Shown: positions 45,140-53,978 of the stretch, in pieces
How the letters are laid out: every line of letters begins with the position of its first letter
How positions within the stretch are numbered: the stretch's first letter is position 1
NCBI RefSeq assembly: GCF_007923355.1
Contig: NZ_VOGO01000008.1
Span: forward strand, 62,001-126,000
Reading direction: 5' to 3'
Origin: Falsiphaeobacter marinintestinus
GTDB taxonomy: Bacteria; Pseudomonadota; Alphaproteobacteria; Rhodobacterales; Rhodobacteraceae
Length of the DNA stretch: 64,000 nt
The notes under the pieces: generated by a model
Told to the model about the DNA's origin: nothing
The model's input: the letters and a program-made list of their open reading frames with translations, nothing else
Database searches by the model: none
Program-made: the position numbers and the translations under genes

Positions 45140-46001
45140 GATCGGCAATCCTTTTGACGAAGTCGCGTAGCAGTTGGAAATACAGGTCGGGTGTATCGAA
45201 TTGCGGCACGTGGCCAGCGCTTTCAAGGCAATGATAGGTCAACGGGGTGGCGTTCGCCAAACTATCGACGATCACTGCGGCAAACGCATCCGGCATGACC
45301 GGATCGCGGTCGCCCGAAACCACCATGGCCGGGCTGGTCACGCGGGCCAGATCATTGCGAAAATCAAACCGGCCCATTTCGTTCGCCGGGCCGTTGAAAT
45401 GCAACGCCACCGGGTCTTTCTTGATGATCCGTGCCCAGAACGCCGGGTCTGGTTCTGTAACGCCATAATGCGGCAGACAGATCTGCGCATAGGCAGCCCG
45501 GCTTTGCGACGTGGGCGCCCCCCAATAGGTACGGGCCGCTTTGCCTGCTTCTGCACCGCCGATCCGTTCAAACGCCGCATACATGGTCTCAAAATCGACT
45601 TTCGCGGCCGTGTTGGACAAGATCAAGCCGCCAAGCCGTTCGGGATATCGCGTGGCAAACGCCTGCGCGACAAAGCCGCCGAAACTGGCCCCGAAAATGA
45701 TCGGACGGACGATGTCCAGTTGATCGCACAGCGCCGCGATGTCATCGGCCCATTGCGCAAGGGTCCAAAGCGCGGGATCGCCATCATCGGACCGCCCGTT
45801 GCCGCGATGGTCCAGGTACAGGATCTGGCACAAGTCCGACAGATGTGCGCCATAGCCCGGTTTATAGATCGAATGATCTGCCCCCGGCCCGCCATGCAGA
45901 ACGATCAGTGTCGGTTTTTCGCGCATTTCAGACCCGTCCGGCACCAATCCTGCGCCTTCGAAGTCCACGAACAGACGCACGCCGTTGACTTTGATCCTCA
46001 T
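45132..46001 (-). CDS. Alpha/beta hydrolase, proline iminopeptidase-like
   Basis: 289 residues. Oxyanion motif HGGPGADHS at 36-44, nucleophile Ser106 in FGASFGGF, acid Asp in SGDRDPVMP near 243-249, and His in ESAGHVPQFD near 268. The HGGPG motif is that of proline iminopeptidases and related amidases/epoxide-free esterases. It probably cleaves an amide or ester in the compound taken up by the ABC importer. The start overlaps the ATPase stop as ATGA. Confidence 0.85.
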   Translation of the reverse strand: MRIKVNGVRLFVDFEGAGLVPDGSEMREKPTLIVLHGGPGADHSIYKPGYGAHLSDLCQILYLDHRGNGRSDDGDPALWTLAQWADDIAALCDQLDIVRPIIFGASFGGFVAQAFATRYPERLGGLILSNTAAKVDFETMYAAFERIGGAEAGKAARTYWGAPTSQSRAAYAQICLPHYGVTEPDPAFWARIIKKDPVALHFNGPANEMGRFDFRNDLARVTSPAMVVSGDRDPVMPDAFAAVIVDSLANATPLTYHCLESAGHVPQFDTPDLYFQLLRDFVKRIADHV

Positions 46002-47602
46002 GCGCTTGCTCCTTTCTGGGTAACGGACGGCAGCACCGGGGCGGCGGCGATCAGGCTTTGGGTGTAAGGGTGATGAGGAGCGGAAAACACCGCTTCCGTC
46101 GCGCCCTGTTCCACGATCTCGCCCGCTTTCATCACCAGAACCCGGTCGGTCACGGTTCGCACCACGCTCAGGTCATGTGAAATGAACAGATAGGTCAGTT
46201 GATACGCCCGGCACAGATCGGCCAGCAGGTCCAGAATTTGCGCGCGGACTGAGACATCCAGCGCGCTTACGGCCTCATCAAACAGGATCAGTTTTGGCTT
46301 GATGATCAGGGCCCGCGCGATAGCGATGCGCTGGCGCTGCCCTCCTGAAAACTCGTGAATGTACTTGGCCGCGTCACCCGGGTTCAGGCCAACCGCAGTC
46401 AGCGCCTCGCCAATCGCCTGTTCGCGCGCCGGTCCGGTCGGGGGCGCGTCAAGCAGGTGAAACGGTTCGGTGATCAGCCGATCGACCTTGTGGCGGGGGT
46501 TGAAGCTGCCGAACGGGTCCTGAAACACCACCTGCATCTTTCGCCGCACGTCCAGATTGGGTCGATGCCCGGCAAACACCGGTTCGCCATCCAGCAGGAT
46601 CTCACCGCCCTGCAAAGGCTCCAGCCCAAGAATCGCGCGCGTCAGGGTCGATTTCCCGCAGCCGGATTCGCCGACCAGCCCCAGACGTTCGCCCCGGTTC
46701 AGAGTGAAACTGACCTGTTTGACCGCCCGGTGATGACCTTGAGGCTGAAACAGCCCTGTCCGGGGCACCCGGTAATCGCGAATGGCGTCGCGAACCTCTA
46801 ACAGCGGCTGTGGCGCGGGAGGGGCGGGCAGTTGCACCTGATGGCCGGATGCTTCGAACAGCATTCGCGTATAAGGGTGCTGCATGTTGGCAAACAAATC
46901 GCTGGTCGGCCCGGTTTCGACAACCTCGCCGTGGCGCATGACCACGATCCGGTTGGCCATGTCCGACACCACGGCCAGATCATGGGTGATCATCAACAGA
47001 CCCATGTCGAATTCGCGCACCAACCCCTTGAGCAACTCAAGGATCTGCGCCTGTGTCGTCACATCCAGCGCCGTGGTCGGTTCATCCGCGATCAGCAGCT
47101 TGGGGCGCAACGCGATGGCCATGGCGATGACAACGCGCTGACGCTGCCCGCCGCTCAGCTCATGCGGATATCGCGACAACGGGAATTGGTCAGCGGGCAA
47201 GCCAACACGATCCAGCACGTCGCGGGCACGGGTTTCAGCCTCGGGCCGGGGCATGGCTTTGTGGATCAGGATGGTTTCCATCACCTGATCGCCGATGGTT
47301 TTGACTGGGTTCAGCGCCGTCATCGGTTCTTGAAAAACCATACCAATCTGACGTCCGCGAACGCCACACATGGTGTCTTCGTCCAACGCCAGAAGGTCGG
47401 TCCCGTCCAGCCGGATTTGTCCGGATACATGTGCGAGGTTCGGCAGCAACTGCATGACGGAAAACGCTGTCATCGACTTGCCCGACCCGCTTTCCCCGGT
47501 GACGGCCACAATTTCACCCGGCGCAATCGACAGGCTCACGTCCATCAGGATCGCAACACCGCCAATCGACAGGGACAGGTGATTGATCTCAAGCAGGGTC
47601 AT
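45998..47602 (-). CDS. Dipeptide-type ABC transporter, fused double ATPase
   Basis: 534 residues with two complete ABC domains. The first has Walker A GESGSGKS at 36-43, signature LSGGQRQR near 156 and LLIADEPTTALD. The second has GESGCGKS near 325, FSGGQRQRIAIARAL and LILFDEAVSALD. It is a DppD-DppF fusion, the form of GsiA-like proteins. It powers the two permeases encoded upstream. ATGA overlaps join it to the permease before and the hydrolase after. Confidence 0.93.
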   Translation of the reverse strand: MTLLEINHLSLSIGGVAILMDVSLSIAPGEIVAVTGESGSGKSMTAFSVMQLLPNLAHVSGQIRLDGTDLLALDEDTMCGVRGRQIGMVFQEPMTALNPVKTIGDQVMETILIHKAMPRPEAETRARDVLDRVGLPADQFPLSRYPHELSGGQRQRVVIAMAIALRPKLLIADEPTTALDVTTQAQILELLKGLVREFDMGLLMITHDLAVVSDMANRIVVMRHGEVVETGPTSDLFANMQHPYTRMLFEASGHQVQLPAPPAPQPLLEVRDAIRDYRVPRTGLFQPQGHHRAVKQVSFTLNRGERLGLVGESGCGKSTLTRAILGLEPLQGGEILLDGEPVFAGHRPNLDVRRKMQVVFQDPFGSFNPRHKVDRLITEPFHLLDAPPTGPAREQAIGEALTAVGLNPGDAAKYIHEFSGGQRQRIAIARALIIKPKLILFDEAVSALDVSVRAQILDLLADLCRAYQLTYLFISHDLSVVRTVTDRVLVMKAGEIVEQGATEAVFSAPHHPYTQSLIAAAPVLPSVTQKGASA

Positions 47603-48414
47603 GCGCGCCGCACCCTCAGCCTTGGGTCCAGCCAGTCGCGCAACCCGTCCCCCATCAGGTTCAGCCCCAGCACGGTCAGGATGATCGCAAAGCCGGGGAT
47701 CAGCGCCAGATGTGGAGCAAAGCTGACCATGGTTTGCGCATCGGCCAGCATCCGGCCCCAGCTGGGCGTAGGAGGCTGCGCGCCAAGTCCGACATAAGAC
47801 AGACCTGCCTCGGCCAGAATACCAAGGCTGAACTGGATGGTGCCCTGCACGATCAGCAGGTTCGCGACGTTGGGCAGGATGTGTTCGTAAGAAATCCGGG
47901 TCGAGGATTTGCCTGCAACCCGCGCGGCCATGATGAACTCCCGCTCCCACAACGATAGCGCGCCGCCCCGCGTGATGCGGGCGAAAACCGGGATGTTGAA
48001 GATGCCGATGGCGATGATCGCGTTGCCCGCCCCGGCTCCGAACACTGCGGTGATCAGGATCGCAATAATCAGCGAGGGAAAGGCAAACACCAGATCGTTG
48101 CCGCGCATGATCAGCTCGTCCAGCCACGATCCCTTGCGCGCGGCCGCCGCCAGCCCCAAAGGCACGCCCAACCCCATACCGATCCCGACGGCCAGCAATG
48201 CTACGGCCAGCGAGGTACGCGCGCCGACCATGATCATGCTGAACATGTCGCGCCCGAAGTGATCTGTCCCGAACCAATGCTGCGCATTCGGGATCTGCAG
48301 CTTGTCGGGGATGTTCATCGCGGCGTGGTCATACGGCGTCCAGACAAACGATATCAGCGCCGCGAGCAGCACCAGCGATGACAGGATGCCGCCAAGGATC
48401 AGATTGCGCCTCAT
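47599..48414 (-). CDS. ABC transporter permease, DppC-like
   Basis: 271 residues from ATG 48414. An N-terminal helix, then the binding-protein-dependent transport domain with the EAA motif (MAARVAGKSSTRISYEHILPN), five to six helices, and the DppC-type GTDHFGRDMFSMIMVGARTS. The start overlaps the preceding permease stop (ATGA). Forms a heterodimer with the DppB-like permease for peptides, opines or nickel. Confidence 0.92.
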   Translation of the reverse strand: MRRNLILGGILSSLVLLAALISFVWTPYDHAAMNIPDKLQIPNAQHWFGTDHFGRDMFSMIMVGARTSLAVALLAVGIGMGLGVPLGLAAAARKGSWLDELIMRGNDLVFAFPSLIIAILITAVFGAGAGNAIIAIGIFNIPVFARITRGGALSLWEREFIMAARVAGKSSTRISYEHILPNVANLLIVQGTIQFSLGILAEAGLSYVGLGAQPPTPSWGRMLADAQTMVSFAPHLALIPGFAIILTVLGLNLMGDGLRDWLDPRLRVRRA

Positions 48415-49358
48415 GTCCGTGACCTCAGACGCGGGTCGACAGCGGCATAGGCCAGATCGACAAGGAAGTTCACCGTGATCACGGCAAAGACCAGCAGCAT
48501 CACCACCGATTCCACCACGATCAGGTCGCGGGATGAAATCGCCTGAAACACCAGCCGCCCCAGCCCCGGCAGATAAAACACCTGCTCGATGATGATCGCC
48601 CCGGCCAGCAGAAACGAAAACTGCAAGCCAATGATGGTCAGCACCGGGATCAGCGCATTGCGCAGCCCGTGCCGCCACAACGTCTGGCGTCGTGTCAGAC
48701 CCTTGGCGCGGGCGGTGCGCATGAAGTCTTCGCCCAGAATATCCAACAGGGCCGAGCGCATGACGCGCGCCAGAATCGCGGCCTGCGGCAGTGCCAGAGC
48801 AATGGCGGGCAGGGTCAGCGAATGCAGCCCGGTCAACAGCCCGTCCTCCCATCCCGCAAAGCCGCCAGCGCCAAACCAGCGCAGGTTGATGGCAAAAATC
48901 AGCACCAGCATCATCGCGAACCAGAAATTCGGGATCGCCACGCCCAATTGGGTTGCGCCCATCACTGCCACATCGCCAGCCTGACCCCGCCGTGCAGCGG
49001 CATAGATTCCGGCCGGAAACGCGATCAAAGTCGACAGCGTCAGCGCATATAAGGCCAGTGGCAGAGACACCCACAAGCGGACCGCGATCATCTGAGATAC
49101 AGGCGTGCGATAGGTGTACGACGTGCCGAAATCGCCCTGCAACATGCCGGTGACCCAGGCCAGATAGCGATCGGTCTTGGACACATCCAGGCCCAGTTCA
49201 GCCCTCAGCGCGGCAACCGTATCGGGCTGCGCGTTCATCCCCAGCATGTATGACGCCGGATCGCCCGGCGCGACCTCAATCACAAGGAAGATCACCAGAC
49301 TGGCGACGGCCAGGCTGATCAGCAGCGATAACAGACGTTTCAGAGAATACCGTAGCAT
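48411..49358 (-). CDS. ABC transporter permease, DppB-like
   Basis: 315 residues from ATG 49358. The N-terminus LKRLLSLLISLAVASLVIF and EVAPGDPASYMLG are typical DppB features; the EAA loop is TARAKGLTRRQTLWRHGLRNALIP. About six helices. An in-frame extension to 49502 is rejected: it overlaps the channel gene and has no permease likeness. The channel gene ends 40 bases upstream. Confidence 0.92.
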   Translation of the reverse strand: MLRYSLKRLLSLLISLAVASLVIFLVIEVAPGDPASYMLGMNAQPDTVAALRAELGLDVSKTDRYLAWVTGMLQGDFGTSYTYRTPVSQMIAVRLWVSLPLALYALTLSTLIAFPAGIYAAARRGQAGDVAVMGATQLGVAIPNFWFAMMLVLIFAINLRWFGAGGFAGWEDGLLTGLHSLTLPAIALALPQAAILARVMRSALLDILGEDFMRTARAKGLTRRQTLWRHGLRNALIPVLTIIGLQFSFLLAGAIIIEQVFYLPGLGRLVFQAISSRDLIVVESVVMLLVFAVITVNFLVDLAYAAVDPRLRSRT

Positions 49359-49398
49359 TGGCCGCACGTTAGGAGCGCGCTTGCGCGTGGTCCAGCCC

Positions 49399-50463
49399 CT
49401 ACTGACGCAACAGGTATTGCCAAATCCCGAATGCAACGATGCCCATATACCCGATCGGATACACCCATCTGAACAGATACCAGTCCAGTGTGATGGCCAC
49501 ATCCTCGCGGCCGTTGGCCTTCAGGCGGCTCAGAAACACGTTGAAAACAACGAGCAACCCGGTCACCACGAACATCCATTGCAGGATGAAATCAAGGAAC
49601 GTCAGATAGCCCAGTTTTGGCAGTTCGTCCGAAATCACCCAGTTGAACGCGACAAATACCAGCAGGTTCGCCCCGGCCACTTCTGCCCGTTTTCTGTACC
49701 CGTCCAGAAAGAACACCGACCACGACACCGCCACCAGCACGAGCAAGGGCAGAAAGATCCGTGTCAGATAGTATTGCGTATGCCTGCGACCTTCGAATTT
49801 CAGCGCAGCCTTGGGACTGGGTTGACCGCTCAGCCCGCGGGCCTCTGAGATCACCATTTCCGGATTGTACAAAATCCATTCTTCTTCGCCCAGCAAGCTG
49901 CCCAGACCAGACATGTCATTGTCGGGCTTGAATTGAACGACGGTGTCGGGGAAATGCGAAACGATCTCGTAAAAGAACACCTGGCGGTCAAACGGGTAGC
50001 GCGTGAAATTGAAATAAGGTGCCTGCAGCGTCACCGAAGACTTTTCAAGATACCGGGTTTGGCCATCCGGGTTGATCACCACAAGTTCATTCTGAATCCA
50101 TCGATTGCCTTGCTGGTTGTGGATCGAAAAGCTGGGCACGATCGACCCGCTCTCGCGGGCCAAGTCGACATAAGCATCGACATCCAGAACCATGAGGTCT
50201 CCGCCAGCCTCGGCGGGGTCAAATGCCAGTTTCGGGTCGGCCCATTCCATGCGTATGGTTGCCACCGCACCATAGTTTTCGGATTTCTGGTCGACCGCAG
50301 TGATTTGTTCCAGCTCGATCGCGACGTTCACGATCATCGGAGTGTCCGGGATGGTGATGGCCCCGCGAAGATTGGCGTTGTCAAATCCTTGCGCACTGGC
50401 GACCGTTGATCCGGCGAGGGCCACAAACAGCCACGCTAAAACACGAAAATACAATCTTTGCAT
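49399..50463 (-). CDS. Prokaryotic pentameric ligand-gated ion channel (Cys-loop receptor homologue)
   Basis: 354 residues. Signal peptide 1-25 (ASA cut). Residues about 30-235 are the ligand-binding beta-sandwich, with MEWADPKLAFDP (loop-D-type Trp-x-Asp) and the Cys-loop position FTRYPFDRQVFF, in which YPFDxQ is kept and both cysteines are absent, as in GLIC. Four helices follow: M1 near 232-255, M2 AGANLLVFVAFNWVI, then the M2-M3 loop LPKLGYLTF, M3 and M4 at the C-terminus. Such proteins open an ion pore when a ligand or protons bind outside. It lies between the binding protein and permease genes of an ABC importer, 40 bases before the permease. Confidence 0.93.
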   Translation of the reverse strand: MQRLYFRVLAWLFVALAGSTVASAQGFDNANLRGAITIPDTPMIVNVAIELEQITAVDQKSENYGAVATIRMEWADPKLAFDPAEAGGDLMVLDVDAYVDLARESGSIVPSFSIHNQQGNRWIQNELVVINPDGQTRYLEKSSVTLQAPYFNFTRYPFDRQVFFYEIVSHFPDTVVQFKPDNDMSGLGSLLGEEEWILYNPEMVISEARGLSGQPSPKAALKFEGRRHTQYYLTRIFLPLLVLVAVSWSVFFLDGYRKRAEVAGANLLVFVAFNWVISDELPKLGYLTFLDFILQWMFVVTGLLVVFNVFLSRLKANGREDVAITLDWYLFRWVYPIGYMGIVAFGIWQYLLRQ

Positions 50464-50532
50464 GATGTCCCTAGTCCGGCAGAATTATTTTTGCGCAGGC
50501 AGACGAATCCCACACCGCGAATGTCGATCGCA

Positions 50533-50565
50533 CAGGACGCCCCACAAAACCTGCGAAGCGTCCTG
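50533..50565 (-). other. Inverted repeat between binding-protein and channel genes
   Basis: CAGGACGC (50533-50540) and GCGTCCTG (50558-50565) form an eight-base stem with a 17-base loop in the 120-base gap. No T-run follows on the minus strand. It may damp or stabilise the mRNA so that the binding protein is made in excess of the channel and permeases. Confidence 0.4.
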
Positions 50566-50583
50566 TTTTGGTTCATTTTCTCG

Positions 50584-52074
50584 TCACTTGTCCCAGCTTA
50601 CAGCCGTCAGATCGGTGGCTTGCGTCGGCGCGTTGGTCCACAGACCCTGCACACCGGCCTTGGCAACGCTCAGCGCGGCCAGCTGGAACAGGTACCCGTT
50701 CACATAATCATTTGCGATGGTCGTCTGGGCCTCTTTCAGCAGCGCGGTCCGCTGGTCTGGGTCGGTGGTCGCGGTCAGCGTGGTCATCAGCTCCTGAAAG
50801 GCCGGGTTGTCATACTGGAAATAGTATTCTGGCCGGGCGTAGATGCCGATATCCATCGGTTCGGTATGGCTGACGATGGTCAGGCCGAAATTCTTGCCCC
50901 GGAACACGGTTTCAAGCCACTGGGCCCATTCAACGTTGATAATCTCGGCCTTGATACCAACCTGTGCGAGCTGCGCTGCGATAATCTCACCGCCGCGTCG
51001 GGCATAAGACGGCGGCGGCAGGTGCAACGTCGTCTCGAACCCATCGGCAAGTCCGGCCTCGGCCAGCAGCTTTTTCGACATCTCGGGGTCAAAGGCCGAA
51101 TTGCCGGTCAGATCGACATAGGCCGGATTGTGCGGCGCGAAATGCGTACCAATCGGGGTTCCATAGCCGAACATCGCACCGTCGATGATTGCCTGGCGGT
51201 CAATCGCATGCGCCACGGCCTGACGCACCTTCACGTTGTCAAACGGCGCCTGTTTGTTGTTGGCCGACAGGATGGTTTCGCCTTCGGTTGATCCGACAAG
51301 CACCTGAAATCGCGGATCAGCTTCGAATTGCGGCAGGTTTTCCGGGGCCGGAAAGCCCGAGAAAACATCCACATCTTCGGCCATCACGGCGGCAAAGGCG
51401 GCCGTTGGGTCGCTGATGAACTTGAACGTCGCCTTGTCCAGAATGGCCGGCGTACCCCAGTAATCGGGATTCTTTTCGATCACGATCTTGTCGCCCGCCG
51501 ACCATTCGACAAACTTGAATGCCCCCGTGCCGACAGGCTTTTGCTTGATGTCGTCAATGCTGTCCGGTGCAACGATCACTGCATCGCCCCAGGCCATGTT
51601 GAACAAAAAGCTGCCATTCGGCTTATCGAGTGTGACCTTGACCGTCAGCGGATCGACGACCATCACATCGGTGATTCCTGCAAACAGCGCCTTTTGCGCG
51701 TTCACGCTGTCTTCGGCGCGCGCCCGGTCCAGTGTGAACTTGACGTCCGCCGCGTCCATGACCGTGCCGTCATGGAACGTCACGCCATCCTGCAAATGGA
51801 AGGTATAGGTCAGGCCGTCTTCGGAAATGTCCCAGGTTTTGGCCAGCCCGGGCACGACCGAACCGTCGCCCATGAACCGCGTCAAACCCTCGAACACGTT
51901 GGAATACAGCACAGAATCGATGGCGCCTGCTGCGGCGCTTGTCGGGTCCAGATGCGGAGGCTCCAACTGCATGGCCACGATGATGTCGTCCTGCGCCAGC
52001 GCCTGACCAGCGATCATGCTGGCGCAGATCGCGAGGGCCGGGCCGACTCTGCGGCGGGTTTGGAGATGCGTCAT
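50584..52074 (-). CDS. ABC transporter substrate-binding protein, peptide/opine type (SBP_bac_5)
   Basis: 496 residues from ATG 52074. Signal peptide with cut near GQALAQDD. The body has the SBP_bac_5 pattern: IVAMQLEPPHLDPTSA at the start, LTYTFHLQDGVTFHDGTVMDAADVKFTLDRA near 95-125 and VRQAVAHAIDRQAIIDGAMFG near 290. It would bind the substrate in the periplasm for the permeases encoded downstream, and may also be ligand source for the channel. A longer in-frame start at 52113 is less likely. Divergent from panB over 160 bases. Confidence 0.92.
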   Translation of the reverse strand: MTHLQTRRRVGPALAICASMIAGQALAQDDIIVAMQLEPPHLDPTSAAAGAIDSVLYSNVFEGLTRFMGDGSVVPGLAKTWDISEDGLTYTFHLQDGVTFHDGTVMDAADVKFTLDRARAEDSVNAQKALFAGITDVMVVDPLTVKVTLDKPNGSFLFNMAWGDAVIVAPDSIDDIKQKPVGTGAFKFVEWSAGDKIVIEKNPDYWGTPAILDKATFKFISDPTAAFAAVMAEDVDVFSGFPAPENLPQFEADPRFQVLVGSTEGETILSANNKQAPFDNVKVRQAVAHAIDRQAIIDGAMFGYGTPIGTHFAPHNPAYVDLTGNSAFDPEMSKKLLAEAGLADGFETTLHLPPPSYARRGGEIIAAQLAQVGIKAEIINVEWAQWLETVFRGKNFGLTIVSHTEPMDIGIYARPEYYFQYDNPAFQELMTTLTATTDPDQRTALLKEAQTTIANDYVNGYLFQLAALSVAKAGVQGLWTNAPTQATDLTAVSWDK

Positions 52075-52234
52075 GGATAACTCCCTATCCTGAGTTCCGG
52101 TCGATTCCGGCAAGTGTCTGTTTGGGAGTGTTTCTGGAATACCCTACGTAATCAAGGATATGTTCGCGCAACCGGGGTGGAACCTCGGGTTCGGGGTTGT
52201 TATCTGCCCCACCACTTCGCCGTGGAGGGGCAAA

Positions 52235-53065
52235 ATGAGCGCAACATCCAAAACGCCAACTCTGACAGTTCAGGACATCCGGGCCCGCAAGGGTGGCGAT
52301 CCGATCGTCAGCCTGACCGCCTATACCACGCCGATGGCGCAGCTGATGGACGATCACTGCGACTTCGTTCTGGTCGGTGACAGTGTTGGCATGGTGTTGC
52401 ACGGCCTGCCATCGACGTTGGGCGTGACGATGGACATGATGATATTGCACGGCAAAGCGGTGGCGCGCGGGTTGGAGCGCGCTCTGATGGTCGTCGACAT
52501 GCCGTTTGGCAGCTATGAAACCTGCCCTGCCGACGCTTTTGCCAACGCCGCCCGCCTGATGGCCGAAACCGGGGCAGGGGCGGTCAAGCTGGAAGGCGGC
52601 GTTGAAATGGCCGACACCATCGCCTTTCTGGTCAAACGCGGTATCCCCGTGATGGCCCATATCGGCCTGACCCCGCAATCGGTGAACGTGTTCGGCGGTT
52701 ACAAGGTGCAGGGACGGGGCAACGCCGGTGACGCGTTGATGGCCGATGCCCATGCCGTGGCCGAAGCTGGGGCATTCGCCGTTGTGCTTGAAAAGATCCC
52801 CGCGAGCCTTGCCGACAAGATCACCGCCGCAATCGACATCCCAACCATCGGGATCGGCGCGTCCGCCGGGTGTGATGGTCAGGTGCTGGTGGTTGACGAC
52901 ATGCTGGGCCTGTTTGCCGCGTTCAAACCAAAGTTCGTCAAACGCTATGCCAATCTCGCCGAACAGGCCCAAGCGGCTATTGCAGATTATACCACTGACG
53001 TGCGCGCGCGCAGCTTCCCGGCTGATGAACACGTCTTTGCCGACGACACAGGGGATACCAAGTGA
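52235..53065 (+). CDS. panB: 3-methyl-2-oxobutanoate hydroxymethyltransferase PanB
   Basis: 276 residues from ATG 52235 with GGAGGGG upstream. Motifs: [30 protein letters not shown] (metal/substrate loop), VKLEGG near 117 and [15 protein letters not shown] near 209. It adds a hydroxymethyl group from methylene-tetrahydrofolate to ketoisovalerate, the first step to pantothenate. The next gene, panC, starts at a GTGA overlap. Confidence 0.95.
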   Translation: MSATSKTPTLTVQDIRARKGGDPIVSLTAYTTPMAQLMDDHCDFVLVGDSVGMVLHGLPSTLGVTMDMMILHGKAVARGLERALMVVDMPFGSYETCPADAFANAARLMAETGAGAVKLEGGVEMADTIAFLVKRGIPVMAHIGLTPQSVNVFGGYKVQGRGNAGDALMADAHAVAEAGAFAVVLEKIPASLADKITAAIDIPTIGIGASAGCDGQVLVVDDMLGLFAAFKPKFVKRYANLAEQAQAAIADYTTDVRARSFPADEHVFADDTGDTK

Positions 53066-53904
53066 CCGCTCCAATCCTGCGCCAACTGTGCGAAATCCGC
53101 GAACTCAGCACGGGCTGGAAACGCGCCGGGCAGACAGTCGCCGTTGTCCCCACCATGGGCGCGCTGCATGCCGGGCATTTGTCACTGGTTCAGGCCGCCA
53201 AGGCGCAATGCGATCGCGTCATTGTCTGGATTTTTGTGAACCCCAAACAGTTCAACAACCCCGAAGACCTCAAGAACTATCCCCGCACTGAACATGACGA
53301 CGCGAAAAAGCTCGCGCCGTATGGCGTCGATGCGATCTATGTGCCGGATGTCGATCAAGTCTATCCCGACGGCTTTGCCACAACCGTTTCGGTCACCGGT
53401 CTGACCGATGTTCTGTGCGGCGCGCATCGTCCGGGACACTTTGATGGCGTGGCAACGGTGGTCAGCAAGATCTTCCTGCAAACCGGGGCTGATCGTGCCT
53501 ATTTCGGCGAAAAGGATTATCAGCAGCTCCAGATCGTGCGCCGCATGGCCACCGATCTGGACATCCCGATTGACGTCATCGCCTGCCCGACCGTGCGCGA
53601 ACCATCAGGACTTGCCATGTCGTCGCGCAACCTGCGTCTGTCCGAAGATGCAATGCGTCAGGCGGCCAATCTTTATCCGATCCTGAACGACATGGCAGCC
53701 GAACTCAGGGACGGTACCGTCTTTCGCCCGCTGGCCGACCGCGCCCGCGCCCGACTGAACGAAGCAGGCTTTGATGAAATTGAATACCTCGACCTGCGCC
53801 GCGCTGATGGCCTTGCCGCGATGGATCACCTGGATGCCCCCGCGCGCCTGTTCATAGCGGCCTGGATCGACGGGGTCCGGTTGATCGACAATATTGCGGT
53901 CTGA
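53062..53904 (+). CDS. panC: Pantothenate synthetase PanC
   Basis: 280 residues starting at GTG 53062, coupled to panB. Motifs of the nucleotidyltransferase fold: [14 protein letters not shown] (HIGH-like) at about 30-43, [16 protein letters not shown] near 149, and MSSRNLRLS (KMSKS-like) near 186. It joins pantoate and beta-alanine using ATP. Usual length. Confidence 0.95.
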   Translation: MTAPILRQLCEIRELSTGWKRAGQTVAVVPTMGALHAGHLSLVQAAKAQCDRVIVWIFVNPKQFNNPEDLKNYPRTEHDDAKKLAPYGVDAIYVPDVDQVYPDGFATTVSVTGLTDVLCGAHRPGHFDGVATVVSKIFLQTGADRAYFGEKDYQQLQIVRRMATDLDIPIDVIACPTVREPSGLAMSSRNLRLSEDAMRQAANLYPILNDMAAELRDGTVFRPLADRARARLNEAGFDEIEYLDLRRADGLAAMDHLDAPARLFIAAWIDGVRLIDNIAV

Positions 53905-53978
53905 CGTCGGCGGACTGAACGGGCTGGCGGACCTGTCAAAGACTGCTAGTCTCGCCTCCGAAAACAGGAGGAGCCGTC

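Noticed and set aside
48411-49502. Longer permease start at 49502
   Set aside because: The extra 48 residues overlap the channel gene in antiphase reading and have no DppB similarity; ATG 49358 gives the normal N-terminus.
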